Below, piece by piece: positions 26,556-35,939 of a stretch of 64,000 nucleotides of DNA. The stretch covers positions 1 to 64,000 of the forward strand of contig NZ_VORB01000001.1 in the NCBI RefSeq assembly GCF_007995015.1, given 5' to 3'. The notes under the pieces were generated by a model, which saw only the letters and a list, made by a program, of their open reading frames with translations, made no database searches and was not told where the DNA came from. The stretch's first letter is position 1. Every line of letters starts with the position of its first letter. Origin of the DNA: Luteibaculum oceani (GTDB taxonomy: Bacteria > Bacteroidota > Bacteroidia > Flavobacteriales_D > Luteibaculaceae). Made by a program: the position numbers and the translations under genes.

Positions 26556-28466
26556 ATGAAAAGACTATTACTCTTGTTACTAGCCTCAGTTTTCACCGGC
26601 GGATTATTCGCTCAAACGGTGATTTATACTGAGACTTTTGCCAACGGTGCTCCAGACTGGACCATCGAAAATCTGGGGAACAGCCCAGAGCAATTCCAGA
26701 TTGTTACATTAAACAACACTTCTCTGTTCACCTCAGGAGCAGATGGAAGTTTATATGCTAACGGATATAATACCGGAGCAGGAACCACCCATCAAGGGCA
26801 TACCACTATCACTTCTCCAGGTTTCGACTGTTCTTCTTACGATAAAGTAATGATGACTTTTGAACAGCTATTTAGCCACATCCAAAGTAACTCTACTTGT
26901 AAGGTGTTAGCTTCTAACGATAGCACCACTTGGACTACGGTTTATTCTAACACTGGTGAAATAACCGACCCTATTTTAACTTACGTTGATCTTACTGCAG
27001 TTGCGGCAAACCAACCAAAGGTTTACTTGAAATTCGAATTTACTTCTACGGGAGATAGATATTGGATAGTTGATGACGTTACTGTTTTCAATCCAGTAGC
27101 AATTAACCTTAACACTAACTACTCTGACATTGTTAGAACGCTAGGTGGTATTAAAGTTATTACTTACTCTCCTGCCTTTGGTAGATATGGAATGAGAATT
27201 AATGTACAAAACACTGGTGGTGATGTGATTACCGACATTGAAGTTGATTACGACGTTAACGGTGGTACTACTGAGTCTTACTCTTTTACAGGATTAAACA
27301 TTGCACCAGCGGAATCTGATGACATTATTATTCCAAACATTGTACAACCTTCAGGAGCAAGCTTCTTTAGAGTAACTGCTAACATTAAATCTGTTAACGG
27401 AGTATCGTACTCGGCAGATACACAAATGGCAGATGCTATTTTCTACAAAGATGGCGAGTCTAGCCCAAGAACTCCGGTAATTGAGGTATTTACTAGCTCA
27501 ACTTGTGGACCATGTCTTCCTGGTAACACCCAAATCCATAGTGTTATGGATCCAAAAGATCCTAAAGAGTACGTTATGATTAAGTACCAACAGGATTTCC
27601 CAGGAACAGGTGATCCATACTGTACTGATGAAGCGGTTTCAAGAAGAGGATTCTACGGAGTTAACTCTATTCCTAACACAGCGATTGATGGTGGATGGAA
27701 CCAAAACCCTAATGGTGGAGCATTCAACAATACGGTTTACAACGATCACAAGGACATTCCTAGTGTAGTTGTGGTTTCTGGAACTTATAATGTTGATCCA
27801 GCTACTAAAACTGTTACATATTCTGTAGATGTAACTCCTGACTTTGACATTCCTGCGGGGGCGTTAAACGTTAACATTCAAATTATAGAAGGAAAAACAG
27901 ATAACAACGTTAAAAGCAACGGTGAAACTGAATTCCACCAGGTAATGAAGAAGATGTTGACAGGTGTTCTCGGTCAACCACTTCCTGATTTAAAAGCTGG
28001 TGTTGCTACTAACATTTCCGGTTCTTACACTTTCCAAGGTAACTACCGTTTACCTAACAATGCAGGTGACAGAATTGATCACGAAATTGAGCACACTGTT
28101 GAGGAGTTCGAAGATCTATACGTTGTTGCATTCGTTCAGCACATGGGAAGCAAAAAGATTATTGGTGGTGGAAACACTTCTAAATCTACTTCTATCGAAG
28201 AAAAAGAAAGCGTAGTTGCAGAATTAACTGCTTCTCCTAACCCATTCAACAACGTTCTTAACCTAAACATCGATGCTATCAGAAATGCTTCTGCTAACGT
28301 GGTAGTTATGGATGTAACTGGCAAGGTTGTTGCTTCTGAATTAGTAGAGGTTAATGCTGGATCTCAAGAAGTTTCTTTAGACCTATCTAACGTTAATGCT
28401 GGTGTTTATACCGTAGCGGTAAACGTGAACGGAAGCGCTAAGCAAGTTAAGGTTGTGAAGCTGTAA
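26556..28466 (+). CDS. Omp28-like secreted protein with CGPC motif and type IX sorting tail
   Basis: 636 residues from the ATG at 26556, chosen because it starts a clean signal peptide (1-19, ending LFAQ); an earlier in-frame TTG at 26502 would add a non-signal extension. Order of parts: a jelly-roll or MAM-like adhesive domain (about 20-180), a beta-sandwich linker (about 190-300), an Omp28-like thioredoxin-fold domain starting at VIEVFTSSTCGPCLPGN with Cys317 and Cys320, and a type A T9SS tail (about 555-636) with ASPNPFNNVLNLNI and GVYTVAVNVNG. It is predicted to be exported through SprA and to act at the cell surface. A thiol-disulfide function is suggested by the CGPC but not proven. Confidence 0.82.
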   Translation: MKRLLLLLLASVFTGGLFAQTVIYTETFANGAPDWTIENLGNSPEQFQIVTLNNTSLFTSGADGSLYANGYNTGAGTTHQGHTTITSPGFDCSSYDKVMMTFEQLFSHIQSNSTCKVLASNDSTTWTTVYSNTGEITDPILTYVDLTAVAANQPKVYLKFEFTSTGDRYWIVDDVTVFNPVAINLNTNYSDIVRTLGGIKVITYSPAFGRYGMRINVQNTGGDVITDIEVDYDVNGGTTESYSFTGLNIAPAESDDIIIPNIVQPSGASFFRVTANIKSVNGVSYSADTQMADAIFYKDGESSPRTPVIEVFTSSTCGPCLPGNTQIHSVMDPKDPKEYVMIKYQQDFPGTGDPYCTDEAVSRRGFYGVNSIPNTAIDGGWNQNPNGGAFNNTVYNDHKDIPSVVVVSGTYNVDPATKTVTYSVDVTPDFDIPAGALNVNIQIIEGKTDNNVKSNGETEFHQVMKKMLTGVLGQPLPDLKAGVATNISGSYTFQGNYRLPNNAGDRIDHEIEHTVEEFEDLYVVAFVQHMGSKKIIGGGNTSKSTSIEEKESVVAELTASPNPFNNVLNLNIDAIRNASANVVVMDVTGKVVASELVEVNAGSQEVSLDLSNVNAGVYTVAVNVNGSAKQVKVVKL

Positions 28467-28495
28467 ACCAGAAATTCTTGTTATTTTCACTTTTC

Positions 28496-28521
28496 AAAAG
28501 CCCTCTCCGGAGGGCTTTTTT
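28496..28521 (+). terminator. Terminator after the Omp28-like T9SS cargo gene
   Basis: A 10-bp stem (28496-28505 with 28510-28519) with a TCCG loop and a T-run, 29 bases after the stop codon. The TlpA gene begins only 14 bases beyond it with no obvious promoter, so some read-through is likely. Confidence 0.88.
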
Positions 28522-28534
28522 AAATTATAAAACC

Positions 28535-29035
28535 ATGAAATACCTAGTAACTTTACTTTCAATTTGTTTCTCTGTAGCCCTTATGGCTCAATCTACCGAC
28601 TTACCATCGGTTACCGTTAAAACACTAGCGGGAAAATCCTTTAACAGCGCTGATATCGATAATGATGGTAAACCCATTATCATCAATTTTTGGGCAACTT
28701 GGTGTGGACCTTGTAAAAAGGAATTAAATACCATCCACGATCTTTATCCAGATTGGCAAGATGAAACAGGTGTTGTTATTTACGCGGTTTCTATCGACGA
28801 TTCTAGAAACGTAGCAAAAGTTGGTCCTTATGCAAACAGTAGAGCCTGGGAATACGAAATTCTATTGGACTCCAATGGGGATCTTGCTCGTGCTATGAAT
28901 GTTACCAACCCTCCTCATACCTTTGTTCTAGACGGAAATAAGAAAATCGTATGGCAGCACAATGGATACGCTGCTGGTGACGAGGAAGAATTGTACGACG
29001 TAATCACAAAAGTAGCTAACGGTGAAGATCTGTAA
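28535..29035 (+). CDS. TlpA-family thiol-disulfide oxidoreductase
   Basis: A periplasmic thioredoxin-fold protein of 166 residues with a signal peptide (1-19, ending LMAQ) and the active site WATWCGPCKKE (Cys57, Cys60). The cis-proline region is TNPPHTFVLDG near residue 130, as in the TlpA/ResA group, which usually keep cysteines reduced, for example for haem attachment. The ATG at 28535 was preferred over an earlier start at 28478, which would lie across the terminator and give no signal peptide. The following gene overlaps it by 14 bases. Confidence 0.9.
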   Translation: MKYLVTLLSICFSVALMAQSTDLPSVTVKTLAGKSFNSADIDNDGKPIIINFWATWCGPCKKELNTIHDLYPDWQDETGVVIYAVSIDDSRNVAKVGPYANSRAWEYEILLDSNGDLARAMNVTNPPHTFVLDGNKKIVWQHNGYAAGDEEELYDVITKVANGEDL

Positions 29036-30662
29036 ATACGCAGCCCCTTTTATTCTCCTTTTTATATCCTTCAATCTTAGTGCTCAGGTGGGAGGAAAGT
29101 TCAGCGGAAACTTCGAGTTTAACGGCCAATACTATGTGGAAGACACATTAATTGATGCCATTCAGCCCGATGAAAAAATGCTGAGCAACGCTTTCTTAAA
29201 CCTATTGTACAGCAACGATAAAATTAGTGCGGGAATTAGATACGAGGCCTATCAAAATCCCCTACTCGGATTTCCAACTGGGTACACTGGACAAGGAATT
29301 CCATATCGCTTTGTATCCTACCGAGATGATAATTACTCGGTAACCGTTGGGAATTTTTACGAGCAATTCGGAAGTGGATTAGTTCTGAGAGCATACAATT
29401 CCCCAGGATTAGGATACGATAATGCCTTTGATGGGATTCGTTTAACCTACAAGCCTCACAAGGCTATCAACATTAAAGCCCTTTGGGGTAAACAAAGAAT
29501 TTTCTTCGACAATGGCCCTGGAATTGTAAGGGGCTTGGATACAGAAGTGAGCTTATCCGACCTATTAAAACCTGATGGATCTTACGAGCATTCGGTTATT
29601 GTGGGTGGATCTGTAGTTAGTAAATATCAGGAAGATAACCGCCCCGATTTAAATCTTCCGGAAAATGTGGCTGCATTCAGCGGAAGAGTGCAATACGCAA
29701 ACACCAAGGGGATTAATGTTCAGGCAGAATATGCCTACAAAGCAAATGACCCATCCTTTGATAATAGATACATCTATCACAATGGTAAGGCACTTTTAGC
29801 CAGCGCGTCATATTCTACAAAGGGATTTGGACTTACATACGGTATTAAAGCCGTAGATAATATGTCATTTAGATCGGATAGAAATGCACAAAGCAATAAT
29901 CTATTCATTAATTATATACCTGCCCTTAACCGCCAGCATACCTACAACTTAGCGGCAAGCTTTTATCCATATGCGGTTCAACCCAATGGTGAGTTTGGTG
30001 ATCAAATAGAACTGCTTTATACCTTCCAAAGAGGTACCCTGCTGGGTGGGAAATACGGGACTTATTTAAGCGTAAACTACAGTCGAGTTAAGGAACTAGA
30101 AAAAGTTGGTATTCCCGATTCTTTGGACGAAAAACTACAAGGGTATGAACGCACGGTGTTTAAACCAGGTAAGCGAGAATATTTTCAGGACTTAAACATT
30201 GAGTTGCGTAAGAAATTAAATAAGGAATGGTCCTTTGTATATAACTACGTGAATCTGTTTTACAACATGTCGGTTGTACAAGGGCTTGAAGGGTCGAAAG
30301 ATGTCAGAGCCTCAATACATATAGCGGATGTAACCTATAAGCTTGCTAGAAAAAAAGCACTTCGACTGGAGATGCAGCACATGGCAACCGAGCAAGATCA
30401 AGGAGACTGGGCTTCGGCGATTTTAGAATATACCATTTCGCCACACTGGTTTTTCTCCGTATTTGATCAATACAACTACGGAAATCCAGAAGAGGCCCGA
30501 CGCGTACATTATTTCGTTGGTTCAATAGGATATATCAAGGATGCTTTCAGAATTACTGCCAACCTAGGTAAGCAGCGTGCTGGAATATTCTGTGTAGGTG
30601 GTGTTTGTAGAAATGTACCTGCATCAAGCGGTTTTTCGTTAACTGTAAGTGGAACTTTTTAG
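29022..30662 (+). CDS. DUF6029-like outer-membrane beta-barrel protein
   Basis: The 546 residues start with a signal peptide (1-22, ending LSAQ) at a GTG inside the end of the TlpA gene. The body is a series of strands with repeated features such as GNFYEQFGSGLVLRAY and FDGIRLTYKPHKAINIKALWG, matching what I know of the DUF6029 family of large Bacteroidota barrels, usually found next to TlpA/Omp28 genes. The protein ends in GFSLTVSGTF, a barrel-like C-terminus with final Phe. Near residue 525 there is a cysteine pair (IFCVGGVCRN), unusual in a barrel and noteworthy next to thiol-redox genes. Function unknown. Confidence 0.72.
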   Translation: MKICKYAAPFILLFISFNLSAQVGGKFSGNFEFNGQYYVEDTLIDAIQPDEKMLSNAFLNLLYSNDKISAGIRYEAYQNPLLGFPTGYTGQGIPYRFVSYRDDNYSVTVGNFYEQFGSGLVLRAYNSPGLGYDNAFDGIRLTYKPHKAINIKALWGKQRIFFDNGPGIVRGLDTEVSLSDLLKPDGSYEHSVIVGGSVVSKYQEDNRPDLNLPENVAAFSGRVQYANTKGINVQAEYAYKANDPSFDNRYIYHNGKALLASASYSTKGFGLTYGIKAVDNMSFRSDRNAQSNNLFINYIPALNRQHTYNLAASFYPYAVQPNGEFGDQIELLYTFQRGTLLGGKYGTYLSVNYSRVKELEKVGIPDSLDEKLQGYERTVFKPGKREYFQDLNIELRKKLNKEWSFVYNYVNLFYNMSVVQGLEGSKDVRASIHIADVTYKLARKKALRLEMQHMATEQDQGDWASAILEYTISPHWFFSVFDQYNYGNPEEARRVHYFVGSIGYIKDAFRITANLGKQRAGIFCVGGVCRNVPASSGFSLTVSGTF

Positions 30663-30672
30663 GAGATAAGTG

Positions 30673-31542
30673 ATGAAGAAATTATTTGGATTACTGTGTT
30701 GTGCAGCATTATTTGCTTGCGATAAAATAGACAACCCCATCCCCGAGCAAGTTCAGTTAACAGCTTGCGAAGTAGAATTTCCCGATTTAGTACCCTTTAC
30801 AACCCGACGCGTTTTGATAGAGGATTACACGGGCCACAAATGTGGAAACTGCCCCGCCGCTGCGCTGGAGGCCAAACGCATAGAGCAAAAATATCCAAAC
30901 GACGTTGTGGTTATGGGTGTACATGCTGGATTCTTCGCTGAATATAGATCCAGTGGAAAATATTCTACCGATTTCACTTGCGAGGCCAGCGAAAAGTGGG
31001 ACTTAGATTTTGGAATCTCTGCCGTTGGAAATCCGAACGGAATGGTAAACAGGTTGGACAATGGAGGTAATAAAGTGGTCGCATATCCAGATTGGGAGTC
31101 TAAAGCCACCCAGTTTATTGGTCGTTTGGCCGATTTAGAACTTAACGTTGCCGCTAAAATTAACGACGACAAAATCTGTGGTCAGGCTTTTATTCAGCCT
31201 CTTACAAAACTAGATTCCAATCTGGCGATTAACATCGTGTTACTAGAAGACAGCATTGTAGATTGGCAAAAGAACTACAAAAACACAGGAGGAGACCCAA
31301 ACCTTCCAGACGGTGATGTGCCAGACTACGTGCACAATCACGTCCTTAGAAAATCATTTAACGGACCATACGGAACCCTGCTTACGGGAATTTCTAAGGT
31401 GCCCACGGATAGTATTTTTCCAATTGGAATTGAAACGCAAATCGATAGCACCTGGAGAAAATCTAAGCTAAGTGTTGTGGCATTTGTGTACGATATCAAC
31501 TCTAAAGAAGTACTACAAGTAGCCAAAGCAAAGGCTAAATAA
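30673..31542 (+). CDS. Omp28-related lipoprotein with CGNC thioredoxin motif
   Basis: The 289-residue protein has a lipoprotein signal peptide with lipobox LFAC (lipidated Cys16) followed by DKID. Its thioredoxin-like fold begins with RRVLIEDYTGHKCGNCPAA (Cys57, Cys60), the hallmark of Omp28-related proteins of Bacteroidota. It should be anchored in the outer membrane. The start ATG at 30673 has an AGGAG sequence at 30661-30665, a rare clear Shine-Dalgarno in this window; a GTG one codon earlier is also possible. It is the last gene of the TlpA-DUF6029 run and ends just before a terminator that lies inside queG. Confidence 0.82.
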   Translation: MKKLFGLLCCAALFACDKIDNPIPEQVQLTACEVEFPDLVPFTTRRVLIEDYTGHKCGNCPAAALEAKRIEQKYPNDVVVMGVHAGFFAEYRSSGKYSTDFTCEASEKWDLDFGISAVGNPNGMVNRLDNGGNKVVAYPDWESKATQFIGRLADLELNVAAKINDDKICGQAFIQPLTKLDSNLAINIVLLEDSIVDWQKNYKNTGGDPNLPDGDVPDYVHNHVLRKSFNGPYGTLLTGISKVPTDSIFPIGIETQIDSTWRKSKLSVVAFVYDINSKEVLQVAKAKAK

Positions 31543-31549
31543 TAGCGGA

Positions 31550-32482
31550 CTAACTATTCTTAAGAAACCCAATATTGCGTTTTATACCGCGATATTGGGT
31601 TCTTTTTATTGCAGACCCTTTGAAAAGCTCTTCAAAGAGTTCTTCCGTCATTTCTTCCCACCCCCTATCGGATATTTGGATTCTTTCCTTATTTGCCCGT
31701 AAATCCTCTGTTTTATGGGGGGTTGAAAATCGATTCCATGGGCACACATCCTGACAAACATCGCAACCAAAAGCCCAATCGTCCATTTTCCCTTTAAAAT
31801 TATTGGGGATATTCTCTTTTAGCTCTATTGTGAGATAGGAAATACATTTAGAACCATCAATCTGATAAGGTTGAATTAAAGCATCAGTTGGACAAGCATC
31901 AATACATTTGGTACAGGTACCACAATAATCTTTAATGGGGCCATCTGGTTCCAAATCCAGATCTAAAATTAATTCGGCGATAAAGAAAAAAGACCCACTT
32001 CCCTTATTGATTAAGTTGGTGTTCTTTCCTATCCATCCCAATCCAGATTTCTTTGCCCATGCCTTATCCATTACCGGAGCAGAATCGACAAAAATTCGTC
32101 CGCCGACCTCCCCTATTTGTTCGGTAATGGCATGGAGAAAATGTTTGAGTTTCTTTTTAATCACCTTGTGGTAATCCCTACCATAGGCATATTTAGAAAT
32201 CTTGTATTTACTGTCTTCTCGCTGCTTTTCTGATGGGTAATAATTAAGCAGCAAGCTAATCACAGATTTGGCACCTGGAACAAGAATCCGCGGATCTATG
32301 CGCTTATCGAAGTTCCTTTCCATGTACGACATATCGCCATGAAACCCCTTTTTAAGCCAAAGCTCAAGACCCTTAGCCTCTTCCTGCAATTGTTCTGCTT
32401 TGGAAATACCACAAAAATCAAAACCTAAATCGGCGGCTATTTGCTTTACGGTTTGGGTTCGAGTGGATTTTAATAGGTCCAT
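31550..32482 (-). CDS. queG: Epoxyqueuosine reductase
   Basis: Last step of queuosine synthesis in tRNA, a cobalamin and iron-sulfur reductase. The 310 residues contain the two ferredoxin-type motif groups [16 protein letters not shown] and [13 protein letters not shown], plus the QueG region [23 protein letters not shown] with its conserved Asp for acid catalysis. Its ATG overlaps the ruvB stop (TAATG). The 3' end of the coding sequence contains a hairpin that would terminate transcription from the opposite strand. Typical lengths are 310-390, and this one is at the short end. Confidence 0.95.
   Translation of the reverse strand: MDLLKSTRTQTVKQIAADLGFDFCGISKAEQLQEEAKGLELWLKKGFHGDMSYMERNFDKRIDPRILVPGAKSVISLLLNYYPSEKQREDSKYKISKYAYGRDYHKVIKKKLKHFLHAITEQIGEVGGRIFVDSAPVMDKAWAKKSGLGWIGKNTNLINKGSGSFFFIAELILDLDLEPDGPIKDYCGTCTKCIDACPTDALIQPYQIDGSKCISYLTIELKENIPNNFKGKMDDWAFGCDVCQDVCPWNRFSTPHKTEDLRANKERIQISDRGWEEMTEELFEELFKGSAIKRTQYRGIKRNIGFLKNS
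31566..31608 (+). terminator. Plus-strand terminator inside the 3' end of queG
   Basis: A 14-bp stem (31566-31579 with 31588-31601, one G-T pair) and a T-rich tail (31603-31608) follow the stop of the Omp28-related lipoprotein gene by 23 bases. It falls within the last codons of the convergent queG. On the minus strand the tail is poor in T, so it probably works mainly for the plus strand. Confidence 0.8.
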
Positions 32483-33504
32483 TAGAATAGCTTAAATTCA
32501 TCTGGCCCACCAGGAAGTTTCCCGAAATGTTTAAAGCACTTTTCCGTTACTTTTCTACCACGAGGGGTACGGATTAAGAAGCCTTCTTGGATTAAAAAGG
32601 GTTCGTACACTTCTTCAATTGTTCCCGCTTGTTCCCCCACCGCTGTAGCGATGGTAGTTAAACCAACAGGCCCACCCTTAAATTTATCTATTATGGCCTC
32701 AAGGATTTTACAATCCATTTCATCCAAGCCATAGTGATCCACATTTAATGCGTTTAATGCGTGGGTCGTAATCGCCAAATCGATACGCCCGCTGCCTTTT
32801 ACCTGCGCAAAATCTCTAACCCGACGAAGTAATGCATTGGCTATCCTGGGAGTTCCACGAGACCTTCCTGCTATTTCTTGAGATGCTTCTGGACTGATAG
32901 GAATATTTAAAATGTCTGCAGATCTTGTTACAATGCCCGAAAGTATTTCTGGCTGGTAGTACTGTAATCGAGAGTTAATTCCAAACCTGGCTCTTAACGG
33001 CGCAGTTAATAATCCTGATCTTGTTGTGGCTCCAACAAGAGTAAAGGGATTAAGCGTAATCTGAACACTTCTTGCGGAAGGACCCGCATCGATCATCAAA
33101 TCGATTTTGAAATCCTCCATCGCTGAATATAAATATTCCTCCACAACCGGATTCAGACGGTGAATTTCATCTATGAAAAGAATATCATTTTCTTGCAAAT
33201 TGGTCAATAATCCAGCCAAATCTCCTGGCTTATCTAAAACCGGACCGGAGGTTATTTTTAAATCAGCTCCCATCTCATTTGCAATGATGTTTGCCAACGT
33301 AGTTTTACCTAAACCGGGGGGACCGTGTAATAAAACATGGTCTAGTGATTCTCCTCGATGTTTTGCGGCCTCAACAAACACCTTAAGATTATCCAAAACT
33401 TGCCTCTGACCACTGAAATCCTCAAATGATTGGGGTCGAAGTACTCTATCGACATCTCTTTCGCCTGCTAAGGCATCGTCATCTCTAAAATCAAAATCCT
33501 CCAA
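32482..33504 (-). CDS. ruvB: Holliday junction branch-migration ATPase RuvB
   Basis: The AAA+ motor that drives branch migration with RuvA. The 340 residues have Walker [13 protein letters not shown], Walker [10 protein letters not shown], sensor [18 protein letters not shown] and the winged-helix end with [17 protein letters not shown]. The start is a TTG at 33504; a stop codon lies 4 codons upstream in frame and no ATG follows in the N-terminal region, so TTG is the only reasonable choice. It overlaps the preceding outer-membrane protein gene by 14 bases and queG by 1 base. Confidence 0.95.
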   Translation of the reverse strand: MEDFDFRDDDALAGERDVDRVLRPQSFEDFSGQRQVLDNLKVFVEAAKHRGESLDHVLLHGPPGLGKTTLANIIANEMGADLKITSGPVLDKPGDLAGLLTNLQENDILFIDEIHRLNPVVEEYLYSAMEDFKIDLMIDAGPSARSVQITLNPFTLVGATTRSGLLTAPLRARFGINSRLQYYQPEILSGIVTRSADILNIPISPEASQEIAGRSRGTPRIANALLRRVRDFAQVKGSGRIDLAITTHALNALNVDHYGLDEMDCKILEAIIDKFKGGPVGLTTIATAVGEQAGTIEEVYEPFLIQEGFLIRTPRGRKVTEKCFKHFGKLPGGPDEFKLF

Positions 33505-34147
33505 GATCCGTCTGGTTTAATTTGGATAATATCTCCTCGAAATTGAGGTTGAATTTAAGGCTATATATGGGCGAATTAAAATTTAAGCCAAAACTTCTAT
33601 TTCCAAAAAGCAAAACTCGATAACCCAAGCCCGTACCTATTGAAAATATTTTTGTTGGGTGATAGTTTACAACCATTACCGCCTCATAAATCATTAGGAA
33701 ATTATGTTCTCCGGTGCTTTCTCCTGTTATTTTACTACTGATATCACCAATTCCCATCTGCAAAGGATAGGAGGCTGTAAAACGGCCTTTATTAAAGAAT
33801 AAGTACTCTAGGAAAACAGAACCATAATCTAAGTAGACTTCTTCGTTTATAGAATTCGCCGCGAGCGGAGCACTTTTACCAAGTCTGTTGGTGTGATATC
33901 CAACCCCCAGTTGCAACCTTTTCCCAAAATTAGCACCAACCTGTATTCCTTGAATCTTTACCTGAGTGTTAGCAATGAAGGAATTCTTCCCATCTAGGCG
34001 CAACAAAAATTTGGGTTCATTCTCATTGATTTCAGACTTCAACAATTTTCCCACCTGGCCATAGCTAATAGAAGCCGTTCCGATAAGGACAAACCCCAAC
34101 AAAAAAATCCGCTGAAGCAAAGCAGCAGCGGATTTTTTACTATTCAT
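33491..34147 (-). CDS. Uncharacterised outer-membrane protein between ctaD and ruvB
   Basis: 218 residues from the ATG at 34147, chosen over an ATG at 34177 that overlaps ctaD. A signal peptide (about 1-30, ending SYGQ) is followed by strands typical of small barrels ([37 protein letters not shown]). I do not recognise the family. The first codons contain a strong terminator-like hairpin (34102-34138), so transcription from the ctaD operon may stop inside this gene. Its stop overlaps the ruvB start. Confidence 0.65.
   Translation of the reverse strand: MNSKKSAAALLQRIFLLGFVLIGTASISYGQVGKLLKSEINENEPKFLLRLDGKNSFIANTQVKIQGIQVGANFGKRLQLGVGYHTNRLGKSAPLAANSINEEVYLDYGSVFLEYLFFNKGRFTASYPLQMGIGDISSKITGESTGEHNFLMIYEAVMVVNYHPTKIFSIGTGLGYRVLLFGNRSFGLNFNSPIYSLKFNLNFEEILSKLNQTDLGGF
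34099..34138 (-). terminator. Terminator-like hairpin after ctaD, inside the next gene's signal-peptide codons
   Basis: A 12-13 bp stem (34102-34114 with 34126-34138), followed on the minus strand by a T-run. The ctaD stop codon is at 34161-34163, only 23 bases upstream. The same bases encode residues [13 protein letters not shown] of the downstream protein. By position and form it is the natural end of the act-cox transcript. Confidence 0.82.
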
Positions 34148-34160
34148 TGAAACAATATTT

Positions 34161-35936
34161 CTAATGATCCTCTTCACCTTCTTTTAATGGAACGGTCTGA
34201 GGCATATAATCTTGTTCTTCGTAACGGCTATAGTCGTAAGCCCAACGGTGTACAGTTGGAAGTTCACCTTCCCAGTTTCCGTGAATGTGCTCCACTGGTG
34301 TAGTCCACTCAAGTGTATTAGACTTCCATGGGTTTTGAACTGACTTCTGTCCTTTGAAAATGCTATAGAAGAAGTTAAATAAGAAAATCCCTTGAGCAGC
34401 TGCACCAATTATTGCGAAAACACTAATTAGCACGTTCAAATCAACAACTTGATCAAACATAGCAAACTCAGAGTACTCGTAGTAACGTCTTGGAGCACCG
34501 GCCAAACCTAGGTAGTGCATAGGGAAGAATACCCCGTAAGCACTTACAATAGTAATCCAGAAATGCGCGTAACCAAGCTTAGTGTTAAGCATTCTTCCAT
34601 ACATTTTCGGGAACCAGTGGTAAACACCTGCGAACATTCCAAAGATGGCAGATAGACCCATTACAATGTGGAAGTGAGCTACAACAAAGTAAGTATCGTG
34701 AACGGTGATATCTAATGTGGAATCCGCCAGGATAATACCCGTAACACCACCAGTTACGAAAGACGATACCAACCCAATAGAGAACAACATTGCTGGGGTA
34801 TACACGATGTTACCCTTCCATAACGTGGTAATGTAGTTAAATGCCTTAACCGCGGATGGAATAGCAATAAGAAGTGTTGTAAATACGAATACAGACCCTA
34901 GGAATGGATTCATCCCGGTAACAAACATGTGGTGACCCCATACGATAAACGAAAGGAATCCAATTGCCAAGATAGAACCAATCATTGCACGGTATCCAAA
35001 AATTGGCTTCCTAGAGTTTGTTGCAATAATTTCTGAAGTAATACCCAATGCAGGAAGCATTACGATGTATACCTCTGGGTGACCTAAGAACCAGAATAAG
35101 TGCTGGAATAGGATAGGCGATCCACCAGTAGCATCTAAAGCTTCACCAGCAATATAAATATCTGATAAGTAGAATGCCGTACCAAAAGAACGGTCCATGA
35201 TTAGAAGTAACGCTGCTGAGAATAATACTGGGAAAGATAATACCCCAAGTACAGCAGTGATGAAGAATGCCCAAATAGTAAGTGGCAATCTTGTCATCTT
35301 CATTCCCTTAGTTCTAAGGTTTAGGATGGTAACGATATAGTTAAGACCACCTAGAAGAGACGAAGCAATGAAAATTGCCATCGAAACTAACCAAAGGGTC
35401 ATACCAAGACCAGAACCAGGAACTGCCTGTGGAAGAGCTGATAGAGGAGGATAGATTGTCCAACCTGCTGCTGCTGGTCCACTTTCTACGAATAATGAAA
35501 TGATCATTACTACAGAAGAAATGAAGAAGAACCAGTAGGAAAGCATGTTAAGGAATCCACTAGCCATATCTCTTGCTCCAATTTGTAACGGAATAAGTAG
35601 GTTAGAGAAGGTTCCTGATAATCCTCCAGTTAATACAAAGAATACCATAATAGTACCGTGCATTGTAACCAATGCCAAATACATATTACGATCTAATATT
35701 CCATCTGGAGCCCATTTGTCTCCTAGGAAAGTATTAAGGATACCAAAAGATTCTCCTGGCCATCCTAATTGAAGTCTAAAGAACACAGACATCATCATGG
35801 CTACAATAGCCATAACAATTGCAGTTACTAAGAACTGGCGCCCGATCATTTTATGATCCTGGCTAAATACCCACTTCGTTAGAAACGTTTCTTCGTGGTG
35901 ATGTGCGTGACCTGCTGTATGTACTGTACCAGCCAT
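34161..35936 (-). CDS. ctaD: Cytochrome c oxidase subunit I
   Basis: The catalytic core with haem a and the haem a3-CuB centre. The 591 residues have the 12-helix core and the key patterns: GHPEVYIVMLPALG (CuB His, cross-linked Tyr and the Glu of A1-type enzymes), WGHHMFVTGMNP (CuB His pair), TVHDTYFVVAHFHIVMG (haem a3 and a ligands) and MHGTIMVFFVLTGG (haem a ligand). It is thus an A1-type proton-pumping oxidase. It lies 3 bases after coxB. Subunits III and IV are encoded 28 kb away in the ctaB operon. Confidence 0.96.
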   Translation of the reverse strand: MAGTVHTAGHAHHHEETFLTKWVFSQDHKMIGRQFLVTAIVMAIVAMMMSVFFRLQLGWPGESFGILNTFLGDKWAPDGILDRNMYLALVTMHGTIMVFFVLTGGLSGTFSNLLIPLQIGARDMASGFLNMLSYWFFFISSVVMIISLFVESGPAAAGWTIYPPLSALPQAVPGSGLGMTLWLVSMAIFIASSLLGGLNYIVTILNLRTKGMKMTRLPLTIWAFFITAVLGVLSFPVLFSAALLLIMDRSFGTAFYLSDIYIAGEALDATGGSPILFQHLFWFLGHPEVYIVMLPALGITSEIIATNSRKPIFGYRAMIGSILAIGFLSFIVWGHHMFVTGMNPFLGSVFVFTTLLIAIPSAVKAFNYITTLWKGNIVYTPAMLFSIGLVSSFVTGGVTGIILADSTLDITVHDTYFVVAHFHIVMGLSAIFGMFAGVYHWFPKMYGRMLNTKLGYAHFWITIVSAYGVFFPMHYLGLAGAPRRYYEYSEFAMFDQVVDLNVLISVFAIIGAAAQGIFLFNFFYSIFKGQKSVQNPWKSNTLEWTTPVEHIHGNWEGELPTVHRWAYDYSRYEEQDYMPQTVPLKEGEEDH

Positions 35937-35939
35937 TGA

